DNA from: Croceivirga lutea
Lineage (GTDB): Bacteria; Bacteroidota; Bacteroidia; Flavobacteriales; Flavobacteriaceae
Direction: 5' to 3'
DNA length: 64,000 nucleotides
Assembly: GCF_014235875.1 (NCBI RefSeq)
Contig: NZ_JACJUK010000001.1
Span: 248,001 to 312,000, forward strand
The position numbers and the translations under genes are program-made. Shown here piece after piece: positions 32,893-42,827 of the stretch (position 1 is its first letter; every line of letters begins with the position of its first letter). The notes beneath the pieces were generated by a model, which saw nothing but the letters and a program-made list of their open reading frames with translations, had not been told where the DNA came from and searched no databases.

Positions 32893-35679
32893 ATGCGAAT
32901 AACAACTTTTCTGGCTACAGCACTTATTTGGTGCTGTATACTTGTTTGTAATTTAGCAAATGCGCAAAAGTCTACAGAAACTGTCACTTTTGAAAACACC
33001 CCCTTTTATGATGTTTTAACCACTGTAGAATCAAAAACTAGCTATAAATTTTTCTATTCCAAAGATTGGTTACCAGAAAATCTAGTTAGTGGAACCTACA
33101 CGTTGACAAGTTTAGACGAGTTTCTTTCGCAGATTTTAGATGAAACTACCTTGAATTACTTTATACGTGAAGAAGAGGGTAGAATATTCTTACTTCAGAA
33201 CAGTATTGTTTATGATGAGTTGCCAGCACAATTTTTTGGAATCACAGACACTGTGCAAACTGTAAATAGGGTAGTTACTAATACCAATATACCGCCGCCA
33301 TCTTTTTATGATGTACCTAATCAACAGCAACAAAAAAAGTATTTACCGGTTAAAGTTGGTAAGTCTGATAAAAACAACCTCAAATCATTTTACCAACTTA
33401 GTGGGAGCGTTGTAAATGCAAGAACAAAAGAACCTATACAAGATTTAGCCATAAGAATACAAGGGTCTAATAACGTAACAGTAACTAATGTAAATGGTAT
33501 ATATGCTATGGAAATACCTGCAGGTTACAACAGCTTAGAGTTGACCGCCATGGGTATAGAAAGTGCAGTGAGACCAGTAATAATGTTTAATGATGGTGTT
33601 GCAAATTTTGAGCTGAATGAAGGTTTACAAGAACTAGATGAAGTTATAGTTGCTGCTGATGCTATTAGTAACGTAGAAGATACCCAAACAGGCGCCGAGC
33701 AAATAACATCAGAAGAAGCAAAAGATATTCCATTAGTATTAGGTGAACGTAATATTTTAGAAGTAGCTAAAGCCTTACCTGGTATTTCATCGGCAGGAGA
33801 AGGCGCAACCGGATTGAATGTGAGGGGTGGTAAAACAGACCAAAATTTGGTTTTACTAGATGATGCTGTTATTTACAACCCAACACACTTTTTTGGAATT
33901 TTTCAGGCTTTAAATCCGTTTACAACAGAACGCGTTAATATTTATAAAGGTTCAATACCTGTTGAATTTGGAGGTCGACTTTCTTCAGTATTAGATATAG
34001 AAACTAAAAACGGCAACAACAAAAAGTTTGCTGCAGAAGGCTCTATTGGCCCTGTAACGGGTAATTTGGCTTTGGAGATTCCGGTTAAAAAAGATACTTC
34101 TGCTTTAATTGTAGGAGCTCGTGGAGCTTATGCAGATTGGATTTTAAATTCATTAGATGATGAAGATTTAAAGAATAGTAGCGCATCATTTTTTGATGGC
34201 ATTGTAAAGTACAATCATCGATTTAATGAAAACAGCGATATAAAATTCACAGGATACTACAGTAGAGACGGTTTTAGTATAACATCAGATTCTTTATACA
34301 ATTACACTAACCGATTGTTTTCTTTAAAATGGAATCATCAGCACTCTGAAAAAACACGTGGCGTCTTAGATTTAGCCAATAGTGATTATCAATTCGGAAT
34401 CGATTTTGATGGTGAGGGTAATCGTGATTTTGAATTAGATTATGCTATAAATGAAACGGCATTGCAATACCTTTTAAAAACCAATCTAAACGAAAAACAT
34501 AGACTTACCTACGGTATCTCATCAAAGTTTTATAGTGTAAATCCAGGTAGTATTGCTCCTAAAGGGGCCGAATCTGATATTGAAAATTTTGCAATACCAG
34601 ATGAACAGGCGGTTGAAGGAGCCGTTTTCTTAGGAGATGAAATAGCGTTGTCTGATAAACTAACGATAGATTTAGGGGTTAGATATGCATTTTATGCCGC
34701 CCTTGGAAGTGGTACACAACGAACGTATGAAGAAGGTTTACCTAGAAATGAAACCACGGTTAATGACACCATTAGTTATAATAGTGGAGAACTAATTGAA
34801 ACCTATGGTGGGCCAGAAGGTAGAATCTCAGCTAGATATTTGTTAAAACCAAATTTATCTGTAAAAGCAAGTCTGCAAAACTCCTATCAGTTTTTACATA
34901 CCTTATCTAATAACACAACAATTTCCCCAATAGATACTTGGAAGTTGAGCGATTTGAATTTAAAACCACAGACAGGCTACCAAGCGTCTTTAGGGCTTTT
35001 TAAAAATTTAAATGAAAACATGTTTGAATTGAGTTTAGAGGGCTATTACAAGCGAATGCAAAATGTACTCGATTTTAAAACGGGAGCTAATCTATTTTTA
35101 AATGAAAATGTTGAAACAGAAGTGTTGCAAGGTGATGGTAAGGCCTATGGCGTTGAATTTTTGCTCAAGAAAAATAGGGGAGACCTAAATGGTTGGTTGA
35201 GTTATACCTATTCAAGGTCTTTTTACAGATTTGATAGTGAGTTTAGTGAAGAGCGTATTAATGACGGTTCATATTTTCCTTCAAATTTTGATAAGCCGCA
35301 TGATATAAGCCTTATAGCTAATTATAAACTAACTAGACGATTTAGTTTTTCTATGAATTTTGCTTATCAAACAGGTAGACCCGTAACGTATCCTGTTGGA
35401 ACTTTTAGATTAAATAATGCAGATTTTGTGGTCTTTAGTGACCGTAATGAGTTTAGAATTCCAGATTATTATCGTTTAGACTTAGGTTTTAATGTTGAAG
35501 GAAACCACAAAAAGAAAAAATTAGCACATAGTTTTATTACATTTCAGGTATACAATGTATTGGGTAGAAATAATCCATATTCAGTATTTTTTGTAACAGA
35601 AGATGGTGAAGTAAAAGCATTGCAAAGTTCCATATTTGCGGTACCTGTACCTTCAATAACTTATAATTTTAAGTTTTGA
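32893..35679 (+). CDS. TonB-dependent outer-membrane receptor with STN and carboxypeptidase-like domains
   Basis: A 928-residue active importer. Signal peptide 1-24 (ending NLANAQ), an N-terminal STN (secretin/TonB short N-terminal) domain (~25-105), a carboxypeptidase-regulatory-like beta-sandwich (~168-250, GSVVNARTKEPIQD), a plug domain (~270-390, with LNVRGGKTDQNLVLLDDAVIYNP split by its core) and a beta-barrel ending in an aromatic strand (ITYNFKF). It is the first gene of an operon with two DUF4249 lipoproteins and a plug-like secreted protein. STN usually talks to a FecR anti-sigma factor, but no fecI/fecR lies nearby. The substrate is unknown. Confidence 0.92.
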   Translation: MRITTFLATALIWCCILVCNLANAQKSTETVTFENTPFYDVLTTVESKTSYKFFYSKDWLPENLVSGTYTLTSLDEFLSQILDETTLNYFIREEEGRIFLLQNSIVYDELPAQFFGITDTVQTVNRVVTNTNIPPPSFYDVPNQQQQKKYLPVKVGKSDKNNLKSFYQLSGSVVNARTKEPIQDLAIRIQGSNNVTVTNVNGIYAMEIPAGYNSLELTAMGIESAVRPVIMFNDGVANFELNEGLQELDEVIVAADAISNVEDTQTGAEQITSEEAKDIPLVLGERNILEVAKALPGISSAGEGATGLNVRGGKTDQNLVLLDDAVIYNPTHFFGIFQALNPFTTERVNIYKGSIPVEFGGRLSSVLDIETKNGNNKKFAAEGSIGPVTGNLALEIPVKKDTSALIVGARGAYADWILNSLDDEDLKNSSASFFDGIVKYNHRFNENSDIKFTGYYSRDGFSITSDSLYNYTNRLFSLKWNHQHSEKTRGVLDLANSDYQFGIDFDGEGNRDFELDYAINETALQYLLKTNLNEKHRLTYGISSKFYSVNPGSIAPKGAESDIENFAIPDEQAVEGAVFLGDEIALSDKLTIDLGVRYAFYAALGSGTQRTYEEGLPRNETTVNDTISYNSGELIETYGGPEGRISARYLLKPNLSVKASLQNSYQFLHTLSNNTTISPIDTWKLSDLNLKPQTGYQASLGLFKNLNENMFELSLEGYYKRMQNVLDFKTGANLFLNENVETEVLQGDGKAYGVEFLLKKNRGDLNGWLSYTYSRSFYRFDSEFSEERINDGSYFPSNFDKPHDISLIANYKLTRRFSFSMNFAYQTGRPVTYPVGTFRLNNADFVVFSDRNEFRIPDYYRLDLGFNVEGNHKKKKLAHSFITFQVYNVLGRNNPYSVFFVTEDGEVKALQSSIFAVPVPSITYNFKF

Positions 35680-35682
35680 TTT

Positions 35683-36918
35683 ATGAAGGTTAGAGGTATT
35701 GTACATACAATGATTATTATGACAATGTGTCAATCTTGCGTTGAAGAAATTCAACCCGTAAAATTTACGGCCGAAGAACCATATTTAGTAGTCGATGCTA
35801 GAATTTCTGACAGACCTGTGCAACAAAAAGTACTATTATCTAGAACCTTTCAATTTAATGAAGAGCCTGTTTTTGAAACCAAAGCCCAAGTTTATATCAC
35901 GGGTAGTAATGGTGCTAGGTTTAACTTCATAGAACAAGAACAAGGGTCCTACTATAGTGAAACGGAACTCAATTTAATTGAAACAGAGAGTTATCAATTA
36001 CATATAGTTCTAAGTAACGGGGAATCATTTGTTTCAAATCCAGAATTTTTACCCCAAAAAGTAGAAATTGAAAATATAAATCCTGTCAGAGAATTAAACA
36101 ACTTTGATGAAGAAGGCGTTAGTATTTATGTATCCAGTATTTCACAACCGGGCAGTCCGTCTTTTTTTAGGTACGAGTATGAAGAAAGTTATAAAATTAT
36201 CGCCCCAAAATGGGATCCATTTGAATTTGAAGTAATCAGATATGAGCCCTGCTTTCCAAATCCATTTGTTGTAGGTTTAAAAACAAGAGAAATAGAACAA
36301 CGTATATGTTATTCAAGTAATTTATCTACAGATTTAATCTTAGCATCCACAGCAGACCAAACCGAAAATGAAATCAATAAAAATATTCGCTTTATAAAAC
36401 GTGATAACTATATAATCTCACACAGGTATAGTATTTTGGTGCACCAATATGCACAAAGTTTAGAAGCGTATACTTTTTATGCACAACTAGAAGATTTTTC
36501 CTCTTCTGAACTTCTGTTTTCTCAAGTTCAACCTGGTTTTATAGCTGGTAATATTTCTTCTACTATGAATTCTTCAGATGAGGCTATAGGTTTTTTTGAG
36601 ATAAGTTCTTACAGTTCTAAAAGAATATTTTTTAATTATGAAGACCTTTTCCCAGGAGAAGATTTACCACCATACCCAATTAATTGCGAAAATTTAGGAA
36701 CACCATTGTTATGGCCAGAAGGTTATCATTGTGCCGCTCCCGGTGTTTGTGATGGAAATTGTGAGTCTCCATTAATAGAACAAATATTAGCTGGGTTATT
36801 AGTATTTGCAGGAGAAAGAGAGAATGATTTTAGAATTCCATATTATACTTTACCTAGAGCTTGTGGCGATTGCACACAATTAGGAAGTAACATAAAACCA
36901 GAATATTGGGTAGAATGA
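35683..36918 (+). CDS. DUF4249 family lipoprotein (first copy)
   Basis: A 411-residue putative outer-membrane lipoprotein. The short hydrophobic leader IVHTMIIMTMCQSCVEEI gives Cys16 or Cys19 as lipidation site, with Cys19 the better family fit. The body is a DUF4249 domain: VVDARISDRPVQQKVLLSR near the start, FRYEYEESYKIIAPKWD in the middle, and NYEDLFPGEDLPPYPINC plus RACGDCTQLGSN at the Cys-rich end. It starts three bases after the TonB receptor stop. These proteins are regularly paired with TonB receptors and may help capture the ligand; that role is inferred. Confidence 0.87.
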   Translation: MKVRGIVHTMIIMTMCQSCVEEIQPVKFTAEEPYLVVDARISDRPVQQKVLLSRTFQFNEEPVFETKAQVYITGSNGARFNFIEQEQGSYYSETELNLIETESYQLHIVLSNGESFVSNPEFLPQKVEIENINPVRELNNFDEEGVSIYVSSISQPGSPSFFRYEYEESYKIIAPKWDPFEFEVIRYEPCFPNPFVVGLKTREIEQRICYSSNLSTDLILASTADQTENEINKNIRFIKRDNYIISHRYSILVHQYAQSLEAYTFYAQLEDFSSSELLFSQVQPGFIAGNISSTMNSSDEAIGFFEISSYSSKRIFFNYEDLFPGEDLPPYPINCENLGTPLLWPEGYHCAAPGVCDGNCESPLIEQILAGLLVFAGERENDFRIPYYTLPRACGDCTQLGSNIKPEYWVE

Positions 36919-38240
36919 AATTGATTAAAAAGTTTACATATCTTTTAGTAGTAATTTCTATGGGATGTTTTTGGGCATGTGTAGAAGAATTGCCTATAGA
37001 AACCTTTGAAATTGAAGAAGATGAACGTGCTTTAGTTATTGAAGCAATTTTAACTGATGAAGTTAAAAGACAAGAGGTTTTACTAAGTAGAATTGATACT
37101 AGACTAGATTTAGTAACTGATACTACATATACGCCCTACATAACTCCTGGTATTCGGCCTAAGGATACTATTAATGTAGAAACCGGAGCTGAGATTGTTA
37201 TCACAGATTCTAATAATAATCAGTTTACATTTTCAGAGGTGCAAAACGGAACCTATGTATCTAATCAAGAGTTTGGATTAAGTACAAATTCAACTTACAC
37301 AATGAACATAAGAACCCGTAATGGAGCAGAGTATGTTTCTGATATCTTACAATTACAAGGTGAATCACAAATAGCAAATGTTTATGCAGAACGCACCACA
37401 AGTGAATTAGGAGTAGAAGGTATAGCCATTTATGTAGATAGTGCTCCCGTTTCCGGCAACGCTAAGTATTATCGATTTGGGTATGAAGAAACCTATAAAA
37501 TTATTGCTCCTTTATGGGATGAAGACGAGTTTGTGCTATCTAACTACGACCCATGCGCATTGCCAGTACCAACTTATGATTTAGAAATAGTTCCAAGAAC
37601 TGTTGAAAATAGAGTTTGTTACAATACGGTAGCATCTAATACCATAGAACTATTCAATGCTAAAACTAATGCAAATGCTTCGGTTGAAAAACAGTTGGTA
37701 CGGTTTATAGGAAAAGAAAATTTTATAATAAGCCATCGCTACAGCATTCTTGTTAAACAGTACATACAGTCTGCGGATGCCTTCTCATATTTTGAAGCAT
37801 TGAAAAGTTTTGCAGAATCAGAAAGCCTTTTTTCTCAAGTGCAACCTGGAGCACTGTATGCCAATGTTTCTAGAGTTAATGGCAGTCAAGAGCCTGTTTA
37901 TGGTTATATAGATGCGGTTAGTGTTTCGCAAGAGCGCTTGTTTTTTAACTATGATGATTTTTTTCCTGGTGAAGAATTACCAGACTATCCTTTTAACTGC
38001 GGGTTGTTTTCTGCGCCAGAATCACATGTATCGTATTGTTTTACAGGTGAAACAATGAATACTTGCCCACCATCGGTTATAGAAAGTGTAGACCAAGAAA
38101 TAATTACTTACTATGGACCTAATGAAGAAGGGGTGGCAGTTACAGCATCTTGCCCAGGACCATATGTTTTTACACCACGTATTTGTGGTGATTGTACCCT
38201 ATTAGGTGAAAATGTTGTACCCGATTTTTGGATAGAATAA
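36915..38240 (+). CDS. DUF4249 family lipoprotein (second copy)
   Basis: A 441-residue paralogue of the preceding gene. The start is set at ATG 36915, which overlaps the previous stop as ATGA; the upstream TTG is unlikely. The leader LLVVISMGCFWACVEEL gives Cys22 as lipidation site. It shares with copy one the segments FGYEETYKIIAPLWDEDE, SHRYSILVKQY, FFNYDDFFPGEELPDYPFNC and RICGDCTLLGENV, but has an insertion near residues 60-85. The tandem pair probably arose by duplication. Confidence 0.87.
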   Translation: MKLIKKFTYLLVVISMGCFWACVEELPIETFEIEEDERALVIEAILTDEVKRQEVLLSRIDTRLDLVTDTTYTPYITPGIRPKDTINVETGAEIVITDSNNNQFTFSEVQNGTYVSNQEFGLSTNSTYTMNIRTRNGAEYVSDILQLQGESQIANVYAERTTSELGVEGIAIYVDSAPVSGNAKYYRFGYEETYKIIAPLWDEDEFVLSNYDPCALPVPTYDLEIVPRTVENRVCYNTVASNTIELFNAKTNANASVEKQLVRFIGKENFIISHRYSILVKQYIQSADAFSYFEALKSFAESESLFSQVQPGALYANVSRVNGSQEPVYGYIDAVSVSQERLFFNYDDFFPGEELPDYPFNCGLFSAPESHVSYCFTGETMNTCPPSVIESVDQEIITYYGPNEEGVAVTASCPGPYVFTPRICGDCTLLGENVVPDFWIE

Positions 38241-38247
38241 TTTAATT

Positions 38248-40002
38248 ATGAAGCAGATACTTTATTCTTTAGTACTCATTATATTGATTTCGTTTTCATC
38301 GAAAGCCCAATACGTGGTAAGAAATGCGAGCGAATTAGAGAATTTAAAAAGTTTACCCCAAGAGAAAGTCTATCTGCATCATTCTGGACCAGTAATTTTT
38401 AGTGGAGAATATTTTTATTATGCCTTTTACTGTTTAGATGCTCAAAAAAGTAGAAAGTCTGCAATAAGTACCGTTGGTTACATAGCAGTAATAAACGATA
38501 AAAATGAATACGTTCTTGAGCAAAAAATAAAATTAGAAAAAGGCTTGGCTCAAGGTGATTTTTTTGTGAATACAGATTTACCGTCGGGCATCTATAAAAT
38601 ATTAGGGTATACCCAATGGATGAAAAATAACGGAATTTCGCAAGTTTTTAAAGATGATTTGGTAATTATTAATCCATATAAAAACAGCCGAGATGATATC
38701 CATACTAATGATGCTAATATAATAGTAGAAAATCTAGAAATTTCACAAGATTCTGCTACAATTGCCCTTGAGGTAGAAAAAAGTATTTTTAAGAGTAGAG
38801 AAAGGGTAAAATTGACCCTCAAAAACTATAAAGGACAATTAGGGTATGGTGATTACACTATTAGGGTTCAAAAAAAGGAAGAGCTACCTTTTACAACTAC
38901 CAATACAGCAATACGTTTTACCCATAACTATTTGAAGGTTGATAAAACAATTACTAATAGAATTGGTGATAGTATTTACTTGCCAGAACAACGTGGAGAA
39001 TTGCTTTATGGAACTGTTTTAAATGCAAACACCAAAACACCAGCTGTTGATAAAACTGTAGTTATTTCCATACCTGGAGAAGAGTTTCTTTTAAAGTTTG
39101 CTAAAACTGATAATGATGGTAATTTTTATACCTATGTAAAAAAAGATTACAAAACTTCCAATGCGGTTTTTCAGGTGAATGATTTAGAAACTAACTATAA
39201 TATTCAACAAAAGACACCAACGAAATTAGATGTTTCAGATTTATCTTTTAGGCCTTTAGTTTTAGATAAGAATTATAAAAATGCAATACTTAGAAGAAGT
39301 ATCGACAATCAATTAGAGAATCAGTTTTTTTCCCAAAAACCAGATTCGGTTTTATTAGGTGATATTATAGACCCATTCGATGGCGGTGTACCAGAGACGG
39401 TGTATTTAGATGATTATACTCGTTTTAAAACCTTACAAGAAACCTTAGTTGAACTATTAAATAAAGCGGGTTATCGAAATAATGGTAAAGACGCTGATTA
39501 TATACGAATAGCACAAGATTTTGAAACCTTTGATGAAGATTACAATAGTTATCCTGCAATTGTATTAATAGACGGCGTATTTATTCCTAATCACGAAGAA
39601 ATTAAAGATTTTGAAGCCCAAAAAATAGAATCTATAAGTTTGATAAGAGACCAATTTAGATTAGCAGATAAAGATTATCAAGGTATTATGGCTATAAAAA
39701 CCTTTGAAGGTGATTATTTTAATAATTACAAATCCAAGTATGGAATAACCGCTGAAATTTGGAAACCCATCCCTAAAAAAAATTACTACAGACAAGAATA
39801 TGCTGCGGAAAACAACAATTTTGAAAATATTCCAGATTATCGAAGAATCTTATTTTGGCAACCCCATATAGCGGTAGAAAGCAATCAACTTCAATTTGAA
39901 TTTTTTACATCTGATAGTAAAGGTGAATATGAAATAATTCTAGACGGATTTACAACATATGGTAAACCCATATACAATTCACAAACTATAATTGTGGAGT
40001 AA
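38248..40002 (+). CDS. Secreted MG2-like/TonB-plug-like protein of the DUF4249 operon
   Basis: A 584-residue exported protein of unknown function. Signal peptide 1-20 (LVLIILISFSSKAQ). The N-terminal part (~35-150: LPQEKVYLHHSGPVIFSGEYFYYAFY) resembles macroglobulin MG2-type beta-domains of Bacteroidota. A middle region (~250-300) looks like a carboxypeptidase-regulatory beta-sandwich. Around 440-505 YPAIVLIDGVFIPNHEEI ... IESISLIRD ... GIMAIKTFEG follows the pattern of a TonB-receptor plug, but no barrel follows. It starts seven bases after the second DUF4249 gene and probably works with the receptor at the outer membrane. Confidence 0.65.
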   Translation: MKQILYSLVLIILISFSSKAQYVVRNASELENLKSLPQEKVYLHHSGPVIFSGEYFYYAFYCLDAQKSRKSAISTVGYIAVINDKNEYVLEQKIKLEKGLAQGDFFVNTDLPSGIYKILGYTQWMKNNGISQVFKDDLVIINPYKNSRDDIHTNDANIIVENLEISQDSATIALEVEKSIFKSRERVKLTLKNYKGQLGYGDYTIRVQKKEELPFTTTNTAIRFTHNYLKVDKTITNRIGDSIYLPEQRGELLYGTVLNANTKTPAVDKTVVISIPGEEFLLKFAKTDNDGNFYTYVKKDYKTSNAVFQVNDLETNYNIQQKTPTKLDVSDLSFRPLVLDKNYKNAILRRSIDNQLENQFFSQKPDSVLLGDIIDPFDGGVPETVYLDDYTRFKTLQETLVELLNKAGYRNNGKDADYIRIAQDFETFDEDYNSYPAIVLIDGVFIPNHEEIKDFEAQKIESISLIRDQFRLADKDYQGIMAIKTFEGDYFNNYKSKYGITAEIWKPIPKKNYYRQEYAAENNNFENIPDYRRILFWQPHIAVESNQLQFEFFTSDSKGEYEIILDGFTTYGKPIYNSQTIIVE

Positions 40003-40050
40003 ATAGGCCATTAAGTAAGAAATGAACTATTTTCGTTTAAAACACAAACC

Positions 40051-41586
40051 ATGCTTACTAAAGTTTTCGGCAGCGCTGTCTTTGGCGTTGAGGCAACTAC
40101 GATTACCGTTGAAGTAAATATTGATAAAGGTATTGGTTACCACTTAGTGGGTTTACCAGATAATGCCATTAAAGAGAGCAATTATAGAATTGCTGCAGCT
40201 TTAAAGAATAACGGTTATAAAATTCCTGGAAAAAAAATCACCATTAACATGGCACCTGCCGATATGCGTAAAGAAGGTTCGGCATACGACCTTACATTGG
40301 CAGTTGGTATTTTAACTGCATCTGGCCAAATAGCATCAGAGAATTTAGACAAATATCTAATTATGGGTGAACTGTCACTCGATGGAACCGTGCAGCCAAT
40401 AAAAGGGGCATTACCAATAGCTATACAAGCCCAAAAAGAAGGTTTTAAAGGATTTATTCTTCCGAAAGATAATGCTAAAGAAGCAGCGGTAGTTAGTAAA
40501 TTAGCAGTTTACGGTGTTACCTCTATAGAAGAGGTAATTAATTTCTTTGATAAGGGAACTCCATTAGAGCAAACGGTATTAGATACAAGAGCAGAGTTTT
40601 ATAAAAACCTAGAATTTCCAGAATTTGATTTTTCAGATGTAAAAGGACAAGAAAGTATAAAGCGATGTATGGAAATTGCTGCGGCTGGTGGTCATAATAT
40701 TATTTTAATAGGTCCACCAGGAGCAGGAAAAACAATGTTAGCAAAACGATTACCCTCTATTTTACCTCCCATGACCTTACATGAAGCCCTAGAAACCACA
40801 AAAATTCACAGTGTTGTAGGCAAGGTCAAAAATATGGGTTTAATGGGCCAGCGCCCTTTTAGGTCTCCTCACCATACCATTTCTGATGTAGCCTTAGTAG
40901 GTGGAGGGGCGTATCCACAACCTGGAGAAATTTCATTGGCACATAATGGAGTGTTGTTTTTAGATGAATTGCCAGAATTTCAACGAAGTGTTTTAGAGGT
41001 AATGCGTCAACCCTTAGAAGATAGAGAGGTAACTATAAGTAGGGCACGTTTTACGGTTACTTATCCAAGTAGTTTTATGTTGGTAGCAAGTATGAACCCA
41101 AGTCCAGGTGGCTATTTTAACGACCCAGATGCCCCAGTAACTTCTTCGCCTGCCGAGATGCAAAGATATCTAGGTAAAATATCTGGTCCTCTTTTAGACC
41201 GTATAGATATTCATATAGAGGTAACTCCCGTACCTTTTGAAAAACTATCAGATGAACAAAAAGGGGAGAGCAGTGTAGAAATACGTAAACGTGTAACTGT
41301 GGCAAGAGAAATTCAAACTTCTCGTTTTAACGACTTACCAAACGTTCATTACAATGCCCAAATGTCTACAAAACAAATTCGGGAGTATTGTAAACTAGAA
41401 GAATCATCAAAGCTGTTATTAAAAAATGCTATGGAAAGATTGAATTTATCAGCACGAGCCTATGACCGTATTTTAAAAGTAGCACGAACTATTGCAGACC
41501 TTTCCAATGCTGAACACATACAAGGAGAGCATATAACAGAGGCAATTCAATATCGTAGTCTAGATAGAGAAGGTTGGCTGGGGTAA
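40051..41586 (+). CDS. YifB family Mg chelatase-like AAA+ ATPase (ComM homologue)
   Basis: A 511-residue AAA+ ATPase. The N-terminal Lon-like/ChlI domain (~1-165) starts MLTKVFGSAVFGVEATTITVEV. The AAA+ core has Walker A GPPGAGKTML (~226), Walker B VLFLDELPEF and the conserved FRSPHHTISDVALVGGG loop. The C-terminal Mg_chelatase_C helical domain (~405-505) contains RAYDRILKVARTIADL. ComM, the Haemophilus/Vibrio homologue, is a helicase that extends heteroduplex during natural transformation. No chelatase partners are adjacent. Confidence 0.93.
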   Translation: MLTKVFGSAVFGVEATTITVEVNIDKGIGYHLVGLPDNAIKESNYRIAAALKNNGYKIPGKKITINMAPADMRKEGSAYDLTLAVGILTASGQIASENLDKYLIMGELSLDGTVQPIKGALPIAIQAQKEGFKGFILPKDNAKEAAVVSKLAVYGVTSIEEVINFFDKGTPLEQTVLDTRAEFYKNLEFPEFDFSDVKGQESIKRCMEIAAAGGHNIILIGPPGAGKTMLAKRLPSILPPMTLHEALETTKIHSVVGKVKNMGLMGQRPFRSPHHTISDVALVGGGAYPQPGEISLAHNGVLFLDELPEFQRSVLEVMRQPLEDREVTISRARFTVTYPSSFMLVASMNPSPGGYFNDPDAPVTSSPAEMQRYLGKISGPLLDRIDIHIEVTPVPFEKLSDEQKGESSVEIRKRVTVAREIQTSRFNDLPNVHYNAQMSTKQIREYCKLEESSKLLLKNAMERLNLSARAYDRILKVARTIADLSNAEHIQGEHITEAIQYRSLDREGWLG

Positions 41587-41646
41587 GAGGCATTTTCAAC
41601 GTATCTTTTTTACTTATAAAAAAGCGAAAATCATTATTTTTAGGGC

Positions 41647-42222
41647 ATGCAAATGCTACGAGATTATTTTAGTCAGTTTGGTGAGCTTTCCGAAGAAAAC
41701 ATGCAAATTCTTTTGAGTAGTTGTAAACGCGGAAGTTTGGCTAAAGGAGAAGAACTTGTTCAAGCGAATGACTGGGTAGACAGTATCTATTTTGTTGAAG
41801 AAGGATTTTTACATTACTACACAGATACGGAAAATGGTGACCGTTGTACCTTAAAGGTAGTTAGCCCTAATTACTTCTGGACCATGTTAGATGAATTCTT
41901 CAATCAAAAACAAACCATAGATACATGTGTAGCCTTAACAGAGGTCTCTTTTTGCGAAATAAAAAGACAAGATTATAACGCCTTAAAAGAAAGCAATAAA
42001 ACCATAGCTAGTTTTATTCATTCAGTCACCGAACAAATTTTATCATTAAAGGTGATAGAAGCTAATAATAAGTCTAAAATGACTGTTGAAGAACGCTATA
42101 TAGATTTGTTAGAAAACAATCCGCAAATGATTCAAGAAGTTCCCGTGGGTATTATTGCTTCGCATATTGGCACATCAAGAGAAACTCTTCACAGAATTCG
42201 CAAGAAGCTAGCGGCAGCCTAG
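41647..42222 (+). CDS. Crp/Fnr-family transcriptional regulator
   Basis: A 191-residue regulator. A cyclic-nucleotide-binding-like beta-roll (~10-120, GELVQANDWVDSIYFVEEGFLHYY-like strands) is followed by a dimerisation helix and a C-terminal HTH (~145-191, VPVGIIASHIGTSRETLHRIRK). No Cys cluster for an Fnr-type FeS centre is seen, and the cNMP phosphate-binding Arg motif is not evident, so the ligand is unknown. An 18-bp palindrome 17 bases after its stop may be its operator and would control the SRPBCC gene. Confidence 0.88.
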   Translation: MQMLRDYFSQFGELSEENMQILLSSCKRGSLAKGEELVQANDWVDSIYFVEEGFLHYYTDTENGDRCTLKVVSPNYFWTMLDEFFNQKQTIDTCVALTEVSFCEIKRQDYNALKESNKTIASFIHSVTEQILSLKVIEANNKSKMTVEERYIDLLENNPQMIQEVPVGIIASHIGTSRETLHRIRKKLAAA

Positions 42223-42238
42223 CTTTTGGAATTGGTAA

Positions 42239-42256
42239 TTGTGTCAATTGACACAA
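42239..42256. promoter_or_regulatory. 18-bp perfect palindrome, candidate Crp/Fnr-family operator
   Basis: TTGTGTCAATTGACACAA is a perfect dyad between the Crp/Fnr-type regulator gene and the SRPBCC gene. The half-site TTGTGTC/GACACAA resembles Crp/Fnr half-sites (TGTGA or TTGAT types) with altered bases and spacing. It has no T tail, which argues against a terminator. Confidence 0.5.
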
Positions 42257-42312
42257 AATTAATCGCTACAAAATTGGAATTTTATCAAGAAGAAAATTGA
42301 TAAAAATACAAT

Positions 42313-42801
42313 ATGAAAATGTTAGCTAAGCTTTCGCTATTTATGCTTCCTTTAGTAATTATAGCTCAAAACAATCCAGATAAAACGTTTGTAGAATCCG
42401 TTGTTTTAGAAACAAGTCCAGAAAATGCTTGGAGTGCCATTACAGACTTTTCAAATTTTAATTCTTGGGATAGTAATGTGGTGGCTGTAAAATGTCCAGA
42501 AGAGTTAAAAAACAATCAAGTTTGTCAAATGATTTCTAATACAGGTGAACTTATTGAGGTAGAATTGGTAGACCGTGTAGAAAATGAGTTTTATATCATC
42601 AGGTATAAATTATCTTCAGGTAATTTCTTTATTAAACGAAGTATAGAAAATACTGATAATGTAACCATTACAGAAACTGCTTGGTTTACAGGAATATCTA
42701 AAAAGACCTTTGAAAAGTATAAAGGGGAAGATTATGCTTCTTTTATGAAAAACAGAATGCAATCTTTTAAGGTCTACTTAGAAGAAGATTATGGAAAATA
42801 A
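42313..42801 (+). CDS. SRPBCC (START/polyketide cyclase-like) domain protein
   Basis: A 162-residue protein with a likely signal peptide or N-terminal anchor (MLAKLSLFMLPLVIIAQN, ~1-19), then an SRPBCC ligand-binding fold (~25-160): FVESVVLETSPENAWSAITDF, FNSWDSNVVAV and a long C-terminal helix YASFMKNRMQSFKVYLEE. Such proteins bind hydrophobic ligands. It lies downstream of the Crp/Fnr gene, with the palindrome between them, and ends in a bidirectional terminator. Confidence 0.82.
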   Translation: MKMLAKLSLFMLPLVIIAQNNPDKTFVESVVLETSPENAWSAITDFSNFNSWDSNVVAVKCPEELKNNQVCQMISNTGELIEVELVDRVENEFYIIRYKLSSGNFFIKRSIENTDNVTITETAWFTGISKKTFEKYKGEDYASFMKNRMQSFKVYLEEDYGK

Positions 42802-42827
42802 AAAAAGGGCTGAATGCCCTTTTTTTA
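42800..42827. terminator. Bidirectional terminator between convergent genes
   Basis: AAAAAAGGGC and GCCCTTTTTTT flank a TGAAT loop, giving an A-run/T-run flanked stem that works on both strands. It overlaps the last bases of the minus-strand gene that ends at 42825. Confidence 0.85.
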
